A stretch of 64,000 nt of DNA from contig JAIXMG010000036.1 in NCBI GenBank assembly GCA_025201345.1, positions 186,001-250,000 of the forward strand, read 5' to 3'. A model generated the notes under the pieces. The model was not told the DNA's origin. It saw only the letters and a program-made list of their open reading frames with translations, and did not search any database. Source of the DNA: Thamnidium elegans (Eukaryota > Mucoromycota > Mucoromycetes > Mucorales > Mucoraceae). Within the stretch, counting starts at the first letter, position 1. Each line of letters opens with the position of its first letter. Made by a program: the position numbers and the translations under genes. This document shows, piece by piece, positions 25,716 through 36,889 of this stretch.

Positions 25716-27576
25716 GTCGAGATAAAGATTTTAACGTAATTAAAAAAAAGTAATGGTGATAAAAGGTTTAGACTTATCAAAGACTATAATAGAAGTATAT
25801 GAAAAGGGGTGTTTAGAGAAATCAAAGTCCTTTTTATATTAATTGACAGATAAATGACAATCTATTCTTAAACATGAAAAACAAGCAGGCGATCTGTATG
25901 ATGAAATAAAAAAAAAAGTTTCTTTTTTTAAGTCTGTGGGGTGGGCGCCACATTCTTCTATGTTTAGGTACTTTATTAGATTTCTGGCTTGAATTTTACA
26001 GAACCTAAACAGAGTACACAATAAAGCAGACGCCACCAGAGTTTTTTTTTTTCGTACATTAAAATATTGTATGTACAACCTGTTTTCTAGCCACACCCCT
26101 TTTTTATATTTCAGTGCATAAACATACTCCTGATTGGATATAAAAAATACTTCTAGGCTCAAGTTCATTTTATACATAATATTTGCATGTAAGGCTTCAG
26201 TTAATAAAAGGCGCTTTGTTTACTTTATTGGTATGCACATTCAACCAATTACTTTTCTTAGATCGGTTAGTAAATTTGGGAGATCCAAAATGTTTATGTT
26301 CAACTATAGTATTTACTAACATATATGCTCAATGCCAATTAACAAATTTTTAAAAAAGGGTATATTTATAACCTTGATGTGATACAAAAAAAACAGATGG
26401 CTTTTTTTTTACAACGTCATTACACAACCGAGTTTTCTTTAATGTTACATTTTATAAAAGCCGAAACCCATTTATTTCTTTTACCCTTTTTGTAACATTG
26501 TCTCGGTCAGTTAATACAGGGAAGCCAATAGCTTTTTTGATAGTGCACCAATAGTAACCGCAGCAACAACAAAAAAATTCCTGAAACAATAAGGTCACGT
26601 CTTATGAATATTTGCATCTTTTCTTTCTTTCTTATCGGATAGGAATGTATTGAAAATACGCAATTATTAGTTATTAAAACAATTGCGCGAAGTTTAAATT
26701 TTTTGAAGCATATGTATTGGGTAAATTCTTGATACGGTCTGTTTACACGGCAGGATTTGTCGTATGAATTAGTTGAGTTCAACAAGTAGATATACTTTGT
26801 TAATATATAAAAATACGAGTGTGTGAAAAAAAAAAGTATAATTTATGATAAAATAGATCCCTTTTCTTTTTCACTTTTAACAATAAATTCATATATAAGC
26901 GAGCACCTTTTATATAATATTTGTACATCTTTTTGAAGTATCTTTCTAATGATATGGTGGTGTCAGTGCAAACGGATACAGTAGATAAAATTCAATGGCC
27001 TATTCATCTGAGAATAAAATAAAAAACATCAATGATGTGTAGTCTTGAAAATTACAACATTTTTACCCATCGCCCCCCCCATTATATAGTACGTAGTGAA
27101 TCTAGTCTACTACAATGTATGTAGCAAAAAATTACCAGTTATAAAATGAATTGGAAAACGCGTTTACAGCAGAATTTCTACTGAGGATTTAACACTGTTA
27201 AAGGTGTTTGTTCCTTCTTTTATCGCGAATCTAAAAAAATAGCATATTTTCTACTCCCACTTTTCTTCTAAAAAACAGAATATCCCAGTATATTTAATAA
27301 AAATAATTCTGTAAACTTTTTTACGAATATTTCCAATACCCACTGAGGATGATTTTAGGTGCTGGACAGATCATCTTATTTTGGTATTGTAATTAAAACA
27401 ATAAAGTTTATTTTATATAAATGTTAATACACTATCGAGAATATATAAAATAAAAATATGCGTTAAAATTCTATATATTTAAACTACTGGTATTTATAAA
27501 GTAAAGAAAAAAGAAAGTAAACTGAAAGGTGAATATAAATGTACAAAAATAAAAGTCTAAATCTTGTAGTCGTTAT
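25716..27576. other. gene-poor spacer
   Basis: About 1.9 kb, AT-rich. It holds the second copy of the 19-base sequence (26346-26364). Open frames around 25839 and 26507 on the minus strand have no recognisable content. Confidence 0.5.
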
Positions 27577-27783
27577 TTAATTATGTCTACGAGCAATGAC
27601 ATATGAAAGACCTGCAAACATGAGCACCATTTCACTTGTATCAACATAGACCGGGCCACGAAAAGAGTCACTGGCAATCCAACTTGATGCATCTCTACTC
27701 CATAAGGTTTCGATTTGAAATTGAGCATTGCGATCTAAGGTAACCCAGGTAGATCCGTTAGCATAAACCCATTGTGCAGCCAT
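27577..27783 (-). CDS. stand-alone WWE-like domain protein, copy 4
   Basis: Sixty-eight residues: MAAQWVYANGSTWVTLD, FQIETLW, DASSWIA, FRGPVYVDTSEMVLM, LSYVIARRHN. This is the copy closest to a WWE consensus in my reading: first Trp, second Trp eight residues on, IE pair, GPVYVD strand and Y-x-I-A-R-R end. A TATATATA stretch lies at about 27869-27876, some 90 bases upstream, and a GGGCGCGAAA sequence about 175 bases upstream. No intron. Confidence 0.7.
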   Translation of the reverse strand: MAAQWVYANGSTWVTLDRNAQFQIETLWSRDASSWIASDSFRGPVYVDTSEMVLMFAGLSYVIARRHN

Positions 27784-27876
27784 TTTTTATTTATTTTTAA
27801 AAGTGTTGATTAGAGATAAAGTGTTTTTGGTAAAAAAAAAAAAAAAAAAATACGTTCAATGTTCGCTATATATATA

Positions 27877-28559
27877 CATATAAATATGTAATTATTCTTA
27901 TTGTTTGTATGATGGCTGTGTCATTAAACATTGGCTTAATGGTGCCTCTTTTCAATTTGGGCGCGAAAAAGAAAAAGTTTCTTGAATCGTGAAGACTTTT
28001 CGGCGCCCTTAAAATAGATTATACTTATTTGGGAGCCAGGGAGTACAAATTAGGAAGTTACAAATACAAATTAGGAAGTCACAAATAAGGTTTTAATCAC
28101 CAAATTGGAAGTCTAAAATTTAAACAGTAATATGAATAAAGAGAGAGAGAGAGAGAGAGAGAGATGATAATACAATGACGTTTCAAATGTCAAGGATTAT
28201 TGCAATACAAATAAATATATATTGTGATATTGTTTTATATTAAAAGTGTGGATTATTTATTAAGTTTTGTGATTTTTTACGATGTTTTAGAGAGTATATG
28301 AAGTAATTTTGTAGGTTTTTTTTTGACGTATATGCAATAAAACTTTTTCAGTTTTTTTTTAGGGTATTTGATATGTGCAATGTGTGTGTGATTTATATAT
28401 ACATGTGTTTAAGCTTCAATAAGGCCAATATAGAGAGTCATAAATATACTTGCTGTTTGATGAATGTTTTGCTTGAGAGTCATAAAAAAGTGTTTGGCCA
28501 GGTTTTGGAGTACATAATAGGTGGTCATAAAATTCATACGGATAATAATATAGAGTGGC
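27877..28559. other. gene-poor spacer
   Basis: Contains a short direct repeat (acaaattaggaagt, twice near 28045-28080), a GA microsatellite at 28140-28165 and TA-rich sequence. An open frame on the plus strand at 28373 overlaps the next copy's 3' flank and has no recognisable content. Confidence 0.45.
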
Positions 28560-28760
28560 CTAAACTCTAGCGATACTATACTCTATATTATTATGGTTTA
28601 AAACCATTCTGTCCAAATTAACATAAACAGGGCCTCGGAATGTACCTGAATTGATATATTGCGAATGATTTCTTGACCAACAGTACTCTACATTTCTAGC
28701 CGATAAATCATCTAATGGTAGCCATGACGAACCGATAGAAATGTACCACCTTAATGCCAT
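28560..28760 (-). CDS. stand-alone WWE-like domain protein, copy 5
   Basis: Sixty-six residues: MALRWYISIGSSWLPLD, RNVEYCW, SQYINSGTFRGPVYVNLDRM, IEYSIARV. Both Trp, a V-E in place of I-E, and the FRGPVYV strand shared with copy 4 are present; the C-terminal basic end is short. TATAAATA is at 28814-28821, 54 bases upstream of the ATG. Confidence 0.62.
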   Translation of the reverse strand: MALRWYISIGSSWLPLDDLSARNVEYCWSRNHSQYINSGTFRGPVYVNLDRMVLNHNNIEYSIARV

Positions 28761-28813
28761 TTGATATTGTGGTTACCTAAAGGAAAAAAAAGTTTGAGGG
28801 ATTGAAACCATTA

Positions 28814-28821
28814 TATTTATA
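28814..28821 (-). promoter_or_regulatory. TATA box upstream of WWE-like copy 5
   Basis: TATAAATA on the minus strand, 54 bases upstream of the ATG at 28760. Confidence 0.45.
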
Positions 28822-30119
28822 GTAACATTTGAAAAATCGATTTTAAATGTCATGCTACCATATTTTACTGTTTCCTATGTTGTCATGTAATTCATTGATC
28901 TAATAGGTTATCAGTACTGAAATACAGAAAACATGCATAGAATCAAAAAGTGTACTTGGAAGTTTCGATTCGGACAATAAGAAAGGTCTGTTGACATATT
29001 AAAGGGGTCCTAGACTTTGTTAATCCTCGAATCAAGCCATGGAAAGTTAAACTGCCAAGAGAAAAACTGTAACAAGAATCGGAATAATGTCCGATAGATA
29101 ATGTGTGGGGAAAATAATACATTGTATAAAGTGGTGTTCGAGAACTTTGCCACACATAATGGCTCAGACCTCCAAACAAGCCCCTCCGGAATTTTGTTCC
29201 TCATTTGGTATTTGCAGAAAGAAACTCATGTGATGAGAATGACCTCATATGAATGGTTATTGTAAAAAAAAAAAAAAGGCGGGGAGATGTAGAAGATGAA
29301 ATGTACATGATCATGCCTGATATCATGTTTAAAATAATCTGTCAAAAGAAATTTAAATTGAAGGAGATTAAAGGTAATGATAATTGACTTGTCTCTTTTT
29401 AGCAGGCACAAATCTTTTTTATGCTCAAAACTGGATATGTAAAAAATCGGTTTGTGTAATCGAGTCACAAAATCAATTATTGCTATATTACGCAAAAAGA
29501 TTTGAACGTTTTTTTTTTTTTAAAAAAAACTAAATTAAAAGGAAATTCTAGACCGATTCTACCACAAATACAAAAAAGAAAAAAAAATGCAGTCAAGAGT
29601 GCGCCCACGCATGTAAACCCGGACGAGAACCCCTTCAAGCGATACCAACTGTAATGAAAGTATCTTCAGGTAAGATACGGCTAATACCATTTAGAATAAC
29701 AGGGTAAAAAATAAATAAATAAATAAAAAAGATAATTAAAAGAGATGCACATATTAAGTTAAATTAAGGGAATAAGCTGGCGACTTCTTTTGTCTTCAAG
29801 CAAACTGTTTATTTTTAGAGTACCGGGCTCATACTAAGGGTAATCGTGACTGTAACATGAACACAAGTGCTTTTGTGGAACAGTCCTATTTTTATACTTA
29901 GTAAGGGGTAATAACATACCTTTCGCTATTAAAGTTTTAAGACAGAAGAAAAAAAAAAAAAAAAAAAAAACCCTATGCTCAAGAACTATCAATTATGTTC
30001 TCACACTTTGAAAGTCTCGAATGATCCAAGGCTTTTATTAACCAATTACAAGGCTGTGCCTTATCTTTTGATGGGAGAGACGAGCCTTTCCCGATGCTCT
30101 CCGTATTTAGAGACTCGTT

Positions 30120-30153
<34 letters not shown>

Positions 30154-31268
30154 TTTCTGGCAGCTTACACTATATACAGAATTTATAGTTTTTAGTGAAC
30201 ATAGTTCTAATATTATTTAATCTGCCGACTCCATCTATACTGTTACACCACTCTCATGGGGAAAAAACAAGGACAAAATAAAGGATACAGGTTAAATATT
30301 ACGATCCTTACATCATGATAGACATATCCTTTTTTTTTTTGTATACACGGTGATGGCCGCACTATTTCTCATATCGTGACCATCATGCTTTTATTTATAT
30401 ATGAAATATGCCTTTACAGTGGGCGTTGTTTACACTGTTGAAACAAAACATGCATGTGTTCGCAAACCCTGCAAATATTATAATATCATACGAATTATTA
30501 AATACAAGTAAAATGAGCTTAGGGACCACATAATTTTAGAATAACGCCATCTACCATTATTCTCTATTTTTTCTTACTAAACAATAACGAGTAAAGGAGA
30601 GTGTGAGGCTATCTGTATAAAATTATAAAAATATATTTACCGCAGCATGAAAGTAATATAAGAGATGGAATAAGGGGAGAAAAAGTTGGACAGCTAATTA
30701 ACGCATTACTAAAATGAGATAGTCCGTATACGCAAACAACACAAGAAAAAATAAATAGAAGAGAAAGAAATTCTGTTGCTACGATAAAAAGTAGATTAAA
30801 TTATGCACGGACCACTAGTTTATATTCACCTTTTGGCCAACTGCGTGGTCTTAACGGAGTTAGACAGATAAAAAAAAAATGTTTTTGTTATGTAAATAGT
30901 ATAATAATATTTATAATTGTAACTGTTCTTCTTTCACATAGAAAGGTAAGCTCTGCTTAACAAGTAATTTTAATCCTCTATAGGTCTCAATACAGTAATA
31001 TAATATAAACACAAATTTTTATTTTTTTTAAAAAAAACAAACTATATACAGTAAATGTATTTTCATATAGTATAATGGTAGGAGGAAGGGGTAAAGGGGT
31101 ATTTTCATGTGATAATGTTAAATTGTCAGTAAAAGCTCCACCAAGAACACTAAACTGTTCGCGAATAGCATAATTTCATAGATAAATAGAGCATAAAGAA
31201 ACATATTTAAAAAGAGGATTCATCATAACGATAGTCGGTATATACAAAAAAAGAAAATACATTGTGAA
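28822..31268. other. gene-poor spacer with weak coding-like pieces
   Basis: About 2.4 kb. Minus-strand frames near 28943-29204 (for example RNKIPEGLVWRSEPLCVAKF) and a plus-strand piece at about 30030-30120 (LSFDGRDEPFPMLSVFRDSL) look more protein-like than the surrounding DNA but lack starts, splice context and a recognisable family. Poly-A tracts lie near 29948 and 30123. No firm gene. Confidence 0.35.
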
Positions 31269-31484
31269 TCAAGATTCAACATAGAAGCGAGCAATAGTAT
31301 AAACACGATCATCATGAAGTATCTCCATGGAAGGAAAACATATATAGATATGTTCTCTTTGGAATGAATCAGACACACACCAACCTTGACTTCCATTTTC
31401 CCAATGAAACGTAAGAGCGCGCGAAGTATTTGCATCCAATACTTGCCAGTCAGAGAAAATAGCAACTTTCCAAATAAGAGGCAT
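31269..31484 (-). CDS. stand-alone WWE-like domain protein, copy 6 (divergent)
   Basis: Seventy-one residues: MPLIWKVAIFSDWQVLD, ALTFHWENGSQGW, FQREHIYICFPSMEIL, VYTIARFYVES. Both N-terminal Trp are kept with eight-residue spacing, and YTIAR is kept at the end, but the IE pair is replaced by T-F and a longer tail follows. It is the most diverged minus-strand copy. A perfect TATAAAAG is at 31533-31540, 49 bases upstream of the ATG. Confidence 0.58.
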   Translation of the reverse strand: MPLIWKVAIFSDWQVLDANTSRALTFHWENGSQGWCVSDSFQREHIYICFPSMEILHDDRVYTIARFYVES

Positions 31485-31532
31485 TTTTTTTTTTTTTATT
31501 TAGCTGAAAAAAAAGAGAGTAAATTGTTGCTT

Positions 31533-31540
31533 CTTTTATA
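31533..31540 (-). promoter_or_regulatory. TATA box upstream of WWE-like copy 6
   Basis: TATAAAAG on the minus strand, 49 bases upstream of the ATG at 31484. Confidence 0.5.
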
Positions 31541-31939
31541 CCCTATAGGAGTGCTTCGCTATTTTTTTTTTGCTATCGTTTTGGTTTGTCAAAAATGACA
31601 AGTGAATTAATTTCCCACCCTCATACTAGATTTTTATCTTTCATCATCTTTATAAATCAGTAGATCTCATCCCATAAGGAATAACACATGACGCGCCGAT
31701 TACTAGCCTGCATAAATAGTCAAAGACAAAAAGAAATAGAATTCATGAGCCAATCAAACGCTTAGGTTTTAGCCAATAAAACAGTAGAGGCTATCATAAC
31801 TTATATTGGATTGCATTAAAATCATATGCAACATAATATAAAGAGAACTTGACACGAAAATAGTGGATCTTGCTGTTTATTTTTTAAAAAAAAGAATACT
31901 TTTTTTCTTCTTACAGGCACGTGTATTTTGGCATAGGTT

Positions 31940-31980
<41 letters not shown>

Positions 31981-33175
31981 GGGTAAAATTGGGCCGCATT
32001 AAAAGTAGAAGCTATGGAAAGGTCAAGCAGAAGATATGCTACGGATTTATTCGATGAAACTTATTATTATTATTAGTATGACAAAGATAGGTCCAGATCA
32101 GAAGGTAACTGCTATGAATAAAACAAAAAGGTTGCCGCATCTAGTTTCTGTATCATTGGATTCAGTAAACGTTATTATATCTATCACAAGATTAAGAAGC
32201 GGAAAATGGTGTGTGTAGATTTCTAAAAGTGGATCGGGTCTGCATATTTTTTTTTCTAGGGCAAAAAAAAAAAAAAAAAAAAAAAAAAAAGTGAAATGTA
32301 TAAATTACATAGTGTATTGAATTATATGAAATATACATTAGCTATCATGTCTTGTCAAATATTACTTCAACGGCTTAGTTAGATGTCATTCAAAAGTAGT
32401 TTGATTACAAAAATATTAAGAAAAGAAAGATCCGCTTGTACTCAAGTGCCACAATGTGCTTAATTTTTTTTCCGGCTGTTATAGGCATATTTCCCCATGG
32501 GGATATCATCAGGTTCTATCACATCAGTTGTTACCTCGGAGCGGACCTTATTTAGCTTACGCTGATTTTTATTATTGGCGGGTACCACAGCTACTTTAAC
32601 TATCACTTAGTTTTGTACATATTGAAAATAAAAATAAAAATTACGTAATGCTTGCCATCAAACCTTAAAGCCTATCGGTTTATTTGAGTTAGACTCTAAC
32701 AATAATAATGTTATTAAAAGAAGTGCGGTCTGGAATTTTTCTTATTCTATTCGAAGACCCCCCCCCCCATTTCCCGTGTGATCTTTAATTGCTTAGCTAA
32801 ACAAACGGCTTTTAGTTTGGTGTATACATATCTCTTCTAACTATCAAGTTTGTTATACAAACTACTTTTTGTTTGGTTGATTTTTCTAAGGGTTCAAATA
32901 TGATCTTTTGTATCACCCAAAAATCCTGCTATTTAATTGTTTTATAGAGGAGCGATAATTGATTTTGCGGAGAGAAAGATATTCCCTATATAAGATTGTT
33001 AACAAATTTCTTACAGAATTCTATTTTTCATAACTTATATCTAACGTATTCGTACTAAATCCAGCATAATCAGTAATAGCAGCACATAATTTTGAATTGC
33101 TATTTAAAAAATCTAAAAACTGTCTAGTGTCACCATTTATACTCTCTAACTCCACCGAAACGTTACAGTTGACGT

Positions 33176-33207
<32 letters not shown>

Positions 33208-34760
33208 CAAAGGATTCCTTAGTATTATAGAACGGAGAAACGAATACACGATTGATCGTTTCTGCAGAATGACATAACCTCGTTAAAGCTGATCACCAAT
33301 TTTTAAATTCAATAGATTTGACCAGACCTTAGAATGATCTAGTGATGCTACAGTAACTCAAGTCTAGAGCTACACGACAAAGTTACAATCAAAAAATCAA
33401 GAGAATAAAAAGGCTGATTTATTACAGAAAAGGTCTATCGTAACTATATAAAGAGAAATGTTGATAAGACTTTACACCTCCGGAGAATCTGAGTGAAATA
33501 CATGTTGCATCAATTTCGTGTAATTTTTTGCGATTTGGGGATATCTTTATAATTACATGATTTTGATGTTAATTTGATGCATACATTTAAAACCACTAAA
33601 ACTACATATCATTCATTACCATCTTAAATAAAATTATTTCGTACAAAACATATGTTTTTATCTAATATTAATAGTATGCTATTTAAAAATGATCAACACT
33701 TATTGAATAGTGTCCGTAGTAGAATAAGAAGTACCTACATCTTTTAGAATTATATTAATTAATATTTCGTCCTTCAACATTATTTTGTTCATTAAATCTG
33801 AGCCAGGGCAGTAATCGCTGGGAAGGGTGAAGAGAGCTAGGTTGTCTAAAATTTGTGATTAGATTTATTATTGAAAACAGTTCTTGTTGTAGCTTACCTG
33901 GAACACTGGTCATGATTGTGGAGAAGTAACTACTTTTTGATTTAACACAGAAAAAATTAATAGAAACAAGTGACTAAGATTAAAAGTCTAATAACGTCTA
34001 TTTCTTATTTTAATTGTAAAAATCAATCCCGGTAAAAGGGATTGCTAACTATGATTTCTTATTTATAGTCTTTTGCAATAGTGGTCACTCTATTGTGATT
34101 GATCCTGCCACATAAATTTGATCTAGTGACTTCTATAATCTGAGGATCTTGATTTCTAGATCCTGTACTTTTTTTATATATAAGGTTCATTTTGATACCT
34201 AACGTATGTTATGTTTTATAATCGATGAGATCATCGATTATTCTATATTATATTTTATGTGTGATTTTACCACAATGATGAGCAACAATCGACAACAATA
34301 TTGCTGTCGATTGTTGTCGAGTCAATACGGTGCATCCACTCTCAGTGCCTTAACTAGTACATAGTATATTATTGAATACCTTCCTGGTAATACGAAGTCC
34401 TAAATAGCAGTGTATTGTTCTTTTGTCATCTAATTAAAAATTATATTTTTTTTATCTGTACTTTTTATAGAAAAAAAAATTAAAATCCTGAAACTCAAAA
34501 ACACAGTTGTGGCCTTTTCTTCTAGATTTCACTTCCAAAATCTAACTTTAAGGTAACACGGGAAGATAATATTAAAATGTTCTTATCCATGTGCGACCTT
34601 TGTGCGACCCTATCATGATATCATTAAATCACATAAAAGACAGGTCCATAACAATTTTCTTCTCTTTCTTTCTCTTTTTATAACTATTTTCACTTTGAAT
34701 TAAACTCTCTTGTTATCTTTTATTCCCCTCTCTTTTTTTAAAAGTAAATAATATAAACAA
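31541..34760. other. gene-poor spacer
   Basis: About 3.2 kb. It has a TA microsatellite (31943-31976), poly-A near 32262-32290 and poly-T near 33181-33207. At about 32470-32610 the minus strand reads VKVAVVPANNKNQRKLNKVR and then SEVTTDVIEPDDIPMGKYAY before a stop; this may be a short relic of a coding region. No intact gene seen. Confidence 0.45.
34283..34316. repeat. 12-base inverted repeat (hairpin)
   Basis: CAACAATCGACA at 34283-34294 and its exact reverse complement at 34305-34316 flank a 10-base loop. It lies about 445 bases upstream of WWE-like copy 7. Role unknown. Confidence 0.6.
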
Positions 34761-34979
34761 ATGGCTCGCGGTATTGTATGGATGATAGCAATGGGATCCT
34801 CATGGCAACCACTTGAACCAACTGCTTCAACGGAAGCTGAAAGAATTTGGAATTATCAAGGAGGGGAGTACGTCCGTTCAAATCTCTTTACTGCTGGTTC
34901 TGTAATCTTTATTAACATACCTGCAATGATGATCTTATATGGAAATAATGCTTACACTATTGCTAGAACATGGAAATAA
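34761..34979 (+). CDS. stand-alone WWE-like domain protein, copy 7 (opposite strand)
   Basis: Seventy-two residues: MARGIVWMIAMGSSWQPLE, EAERIWNYQGGEYV, SVIFINIPAMMILY, AYTIARTWK. It is the only copy on the plus strand. Both Trp with eight-residue spacing, an A-E pair at the IE position, the M-x-L segment and Y-T-I-A-R are kept. The SSW.PL phrase is shared with copy 5, and the ART end with copy 2. The upstream flank has a pyrimidine-rich tract and a TATA-like tttttataac about 85 bases before the ATG. Confidence 0.62.
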   Translation: MARGIVWMIAMGSSWQPLEPTASTEAERIWNYQGGEYVRSNLFTAGSVIFINIPAMMILYGNNAYTIARTWK

Positions 34980-36889
34980 ACATCTAATTGATACAAGTGG
35001 TTAAAGGTTTATTTTAACTGTATACATGTTACTACTATATAGTCCCTATCACTACTATTTATATGCATGCCTCTCTTTACTGTCATTTATATACTGCACT
35101 TATTCTTCCAATAATAAATATTTTCTTGCAAATAAAAACCTAGTTTAATGCCTAGTTTCCATTTACGATAGCAACATCTCTATAATTAATTTATTAGAAT
35201 TATTAGTTAATATATATATTATGCGCATCTAATGCAAATTATGGTAAAATGATTTAGTGAAGACGTTTGATTACTTTGTAAAGTAATTCAAAAAGATTCC
35301 TGGTTTTTTGTTTTGTTTTTGACATTAAAAACAAATGGTCTATTTTTTTTTTTTTTTTTTTTTTGTGAAATAAACAATTAGACTTTTTTTTTTGTTAAAT
35401 AAACAATTAGATTTTTTTTTTGTGAAATACAATTAGATTTTTTTTTGGGAAATAAACAAATATATAATAAAATGCCAGTGCCTTTGCATGCGTATTTTTT
35501 TTTATAACGTGAGATCCTATCATCTTCCGCTCCTTCTTTCCCCCCCCCCTTTTTTTTTTGAAACAGCAAAAAAAAAAAAAAAGATGCAGGTATTACGGTG
35601 CCACGTTTATCGGGGTCTCAGAATATGGTAATAATATTTTTGTGTGGGGGAAGGGGAGGGGTTCTTTTATTACAATAAAATGGTTTTTTTTGTTCAAGTA
35701 CAATGTATAAACTGATTTGTATTTCTTAAATGCTTTGATAGACAAACAACACACATATTTCTCTTTTTTAAAAAAAAAGGGCAAAAAAATATGTTTAATT
35801 CAAAAAGGTACAAATAAAAATAAGGGAAAACATGTTAAAAGTGATGTGTTCTTTTATAGCAACATGAATGTCCATATCGACAAATTATTCGGCCCGTAGA
35901 AGACGAAAAAAAAAATAAGTTCAACGCATTAAGATTTTTTTCTTTTTTGCATGAAAAGGGCGGAGTTTTGTTGAAATAGATGGAAAGCGAAGAGCCAATC
36001 ATTTAACCTTTGAATTTCATCTATTTTTTTATTTATTTTTGTGATAAATCTAGAACAACCAGATATAATGATGCTAAAACACAAAACATTACTTTTTTTA
36101 TATGATTCAAGCGATAGAACAGACTGTGGGGGAGGGGAAAATATGCGGTTAAGACTCTTTTCAAAGTGTTTTTGACCATTGTTCTTATTACATGATCGCC
36201 AGACTCCTTATGTATAATTGACAAAACAATATATATATGTATATAATAAACTCCACCTTTTATTTTCTAATGGGTTTACTCGTTTATTTTTAAACCATCA
36301 TTAGCTTATTTGGAAAAAGAATAATCTTGTATACACGGATCGTTTTACAAACTAAGTGACCTGTGCAACCACTATGCCACGTTTTAACCGATCGACAGTA
36401 TTTTAGCAGAATATGGTAATATGTGTGTGTTACGCTTATCATGTATGGGAATAATGATGAAATGAAATATTCTTTCACGACTGTTAAAATATTTTGCTCA
36501 AGTATGTATATGTATATACTTTTTTGGGGTAATTTTTTTTTTTGTTATTCACGACGAAAGCTTATACCAATGACGGTAAGAGTGGTTCGTGGTTATTGGA
36601 AAGTGAGAACTATATCGTGAGGAAAGACTTCTACCGCATCTATGTAAGAAATATGAAAGTTCTTTGTGTATGCATTATGTTAGAATGTAATACTTAAGCT
36701 GTATTCTAAGGGCATATTTCTTACTTCAACAATTAAGCTGATATAGCAATTTTAATATTTATCTTATGGACAGAGAGGTTTATTTATATCAAAAGAAAAA
36801 AAATCCTCGAGAGGAACAATAACTTATATTATGTATTTACATAATACACTGAAGGAGAAAAAAAAAACTATAGTATAAGTAGAGTATAA
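34980..36889. other. gene-poor spacer
   Basis: About 1.9 kb of AT-rich DNA with the T-rich tandem repeat at 35342-35462, a C-run plus poly-T near 35541-35558, and TA-rich sequence. Short open frames here consist of homopolymer translations. No gene seen. Confidence 0.5.
35342..35462. repeat. four imperfect tandem units of poly-T plus gtgaaataaacaattaga
   Basis: Four consecutive units, each a T run (8-22) followed by variants of gtgaaataaacaattaga (gttaaataaacaattaga; gtgaaatacaattaga; gggaaataaacaaat). Unit length shrinks from about 40 to 25 bases. Confidence 0.75.

Noticed and set aside
27955..27970. GGGCGCGAAA as an E2F/MBF site for WWE-like copy 4
   Set aside because: A single short match; similar GCGCGAAA words occur elsewhere in the spacer without genes.
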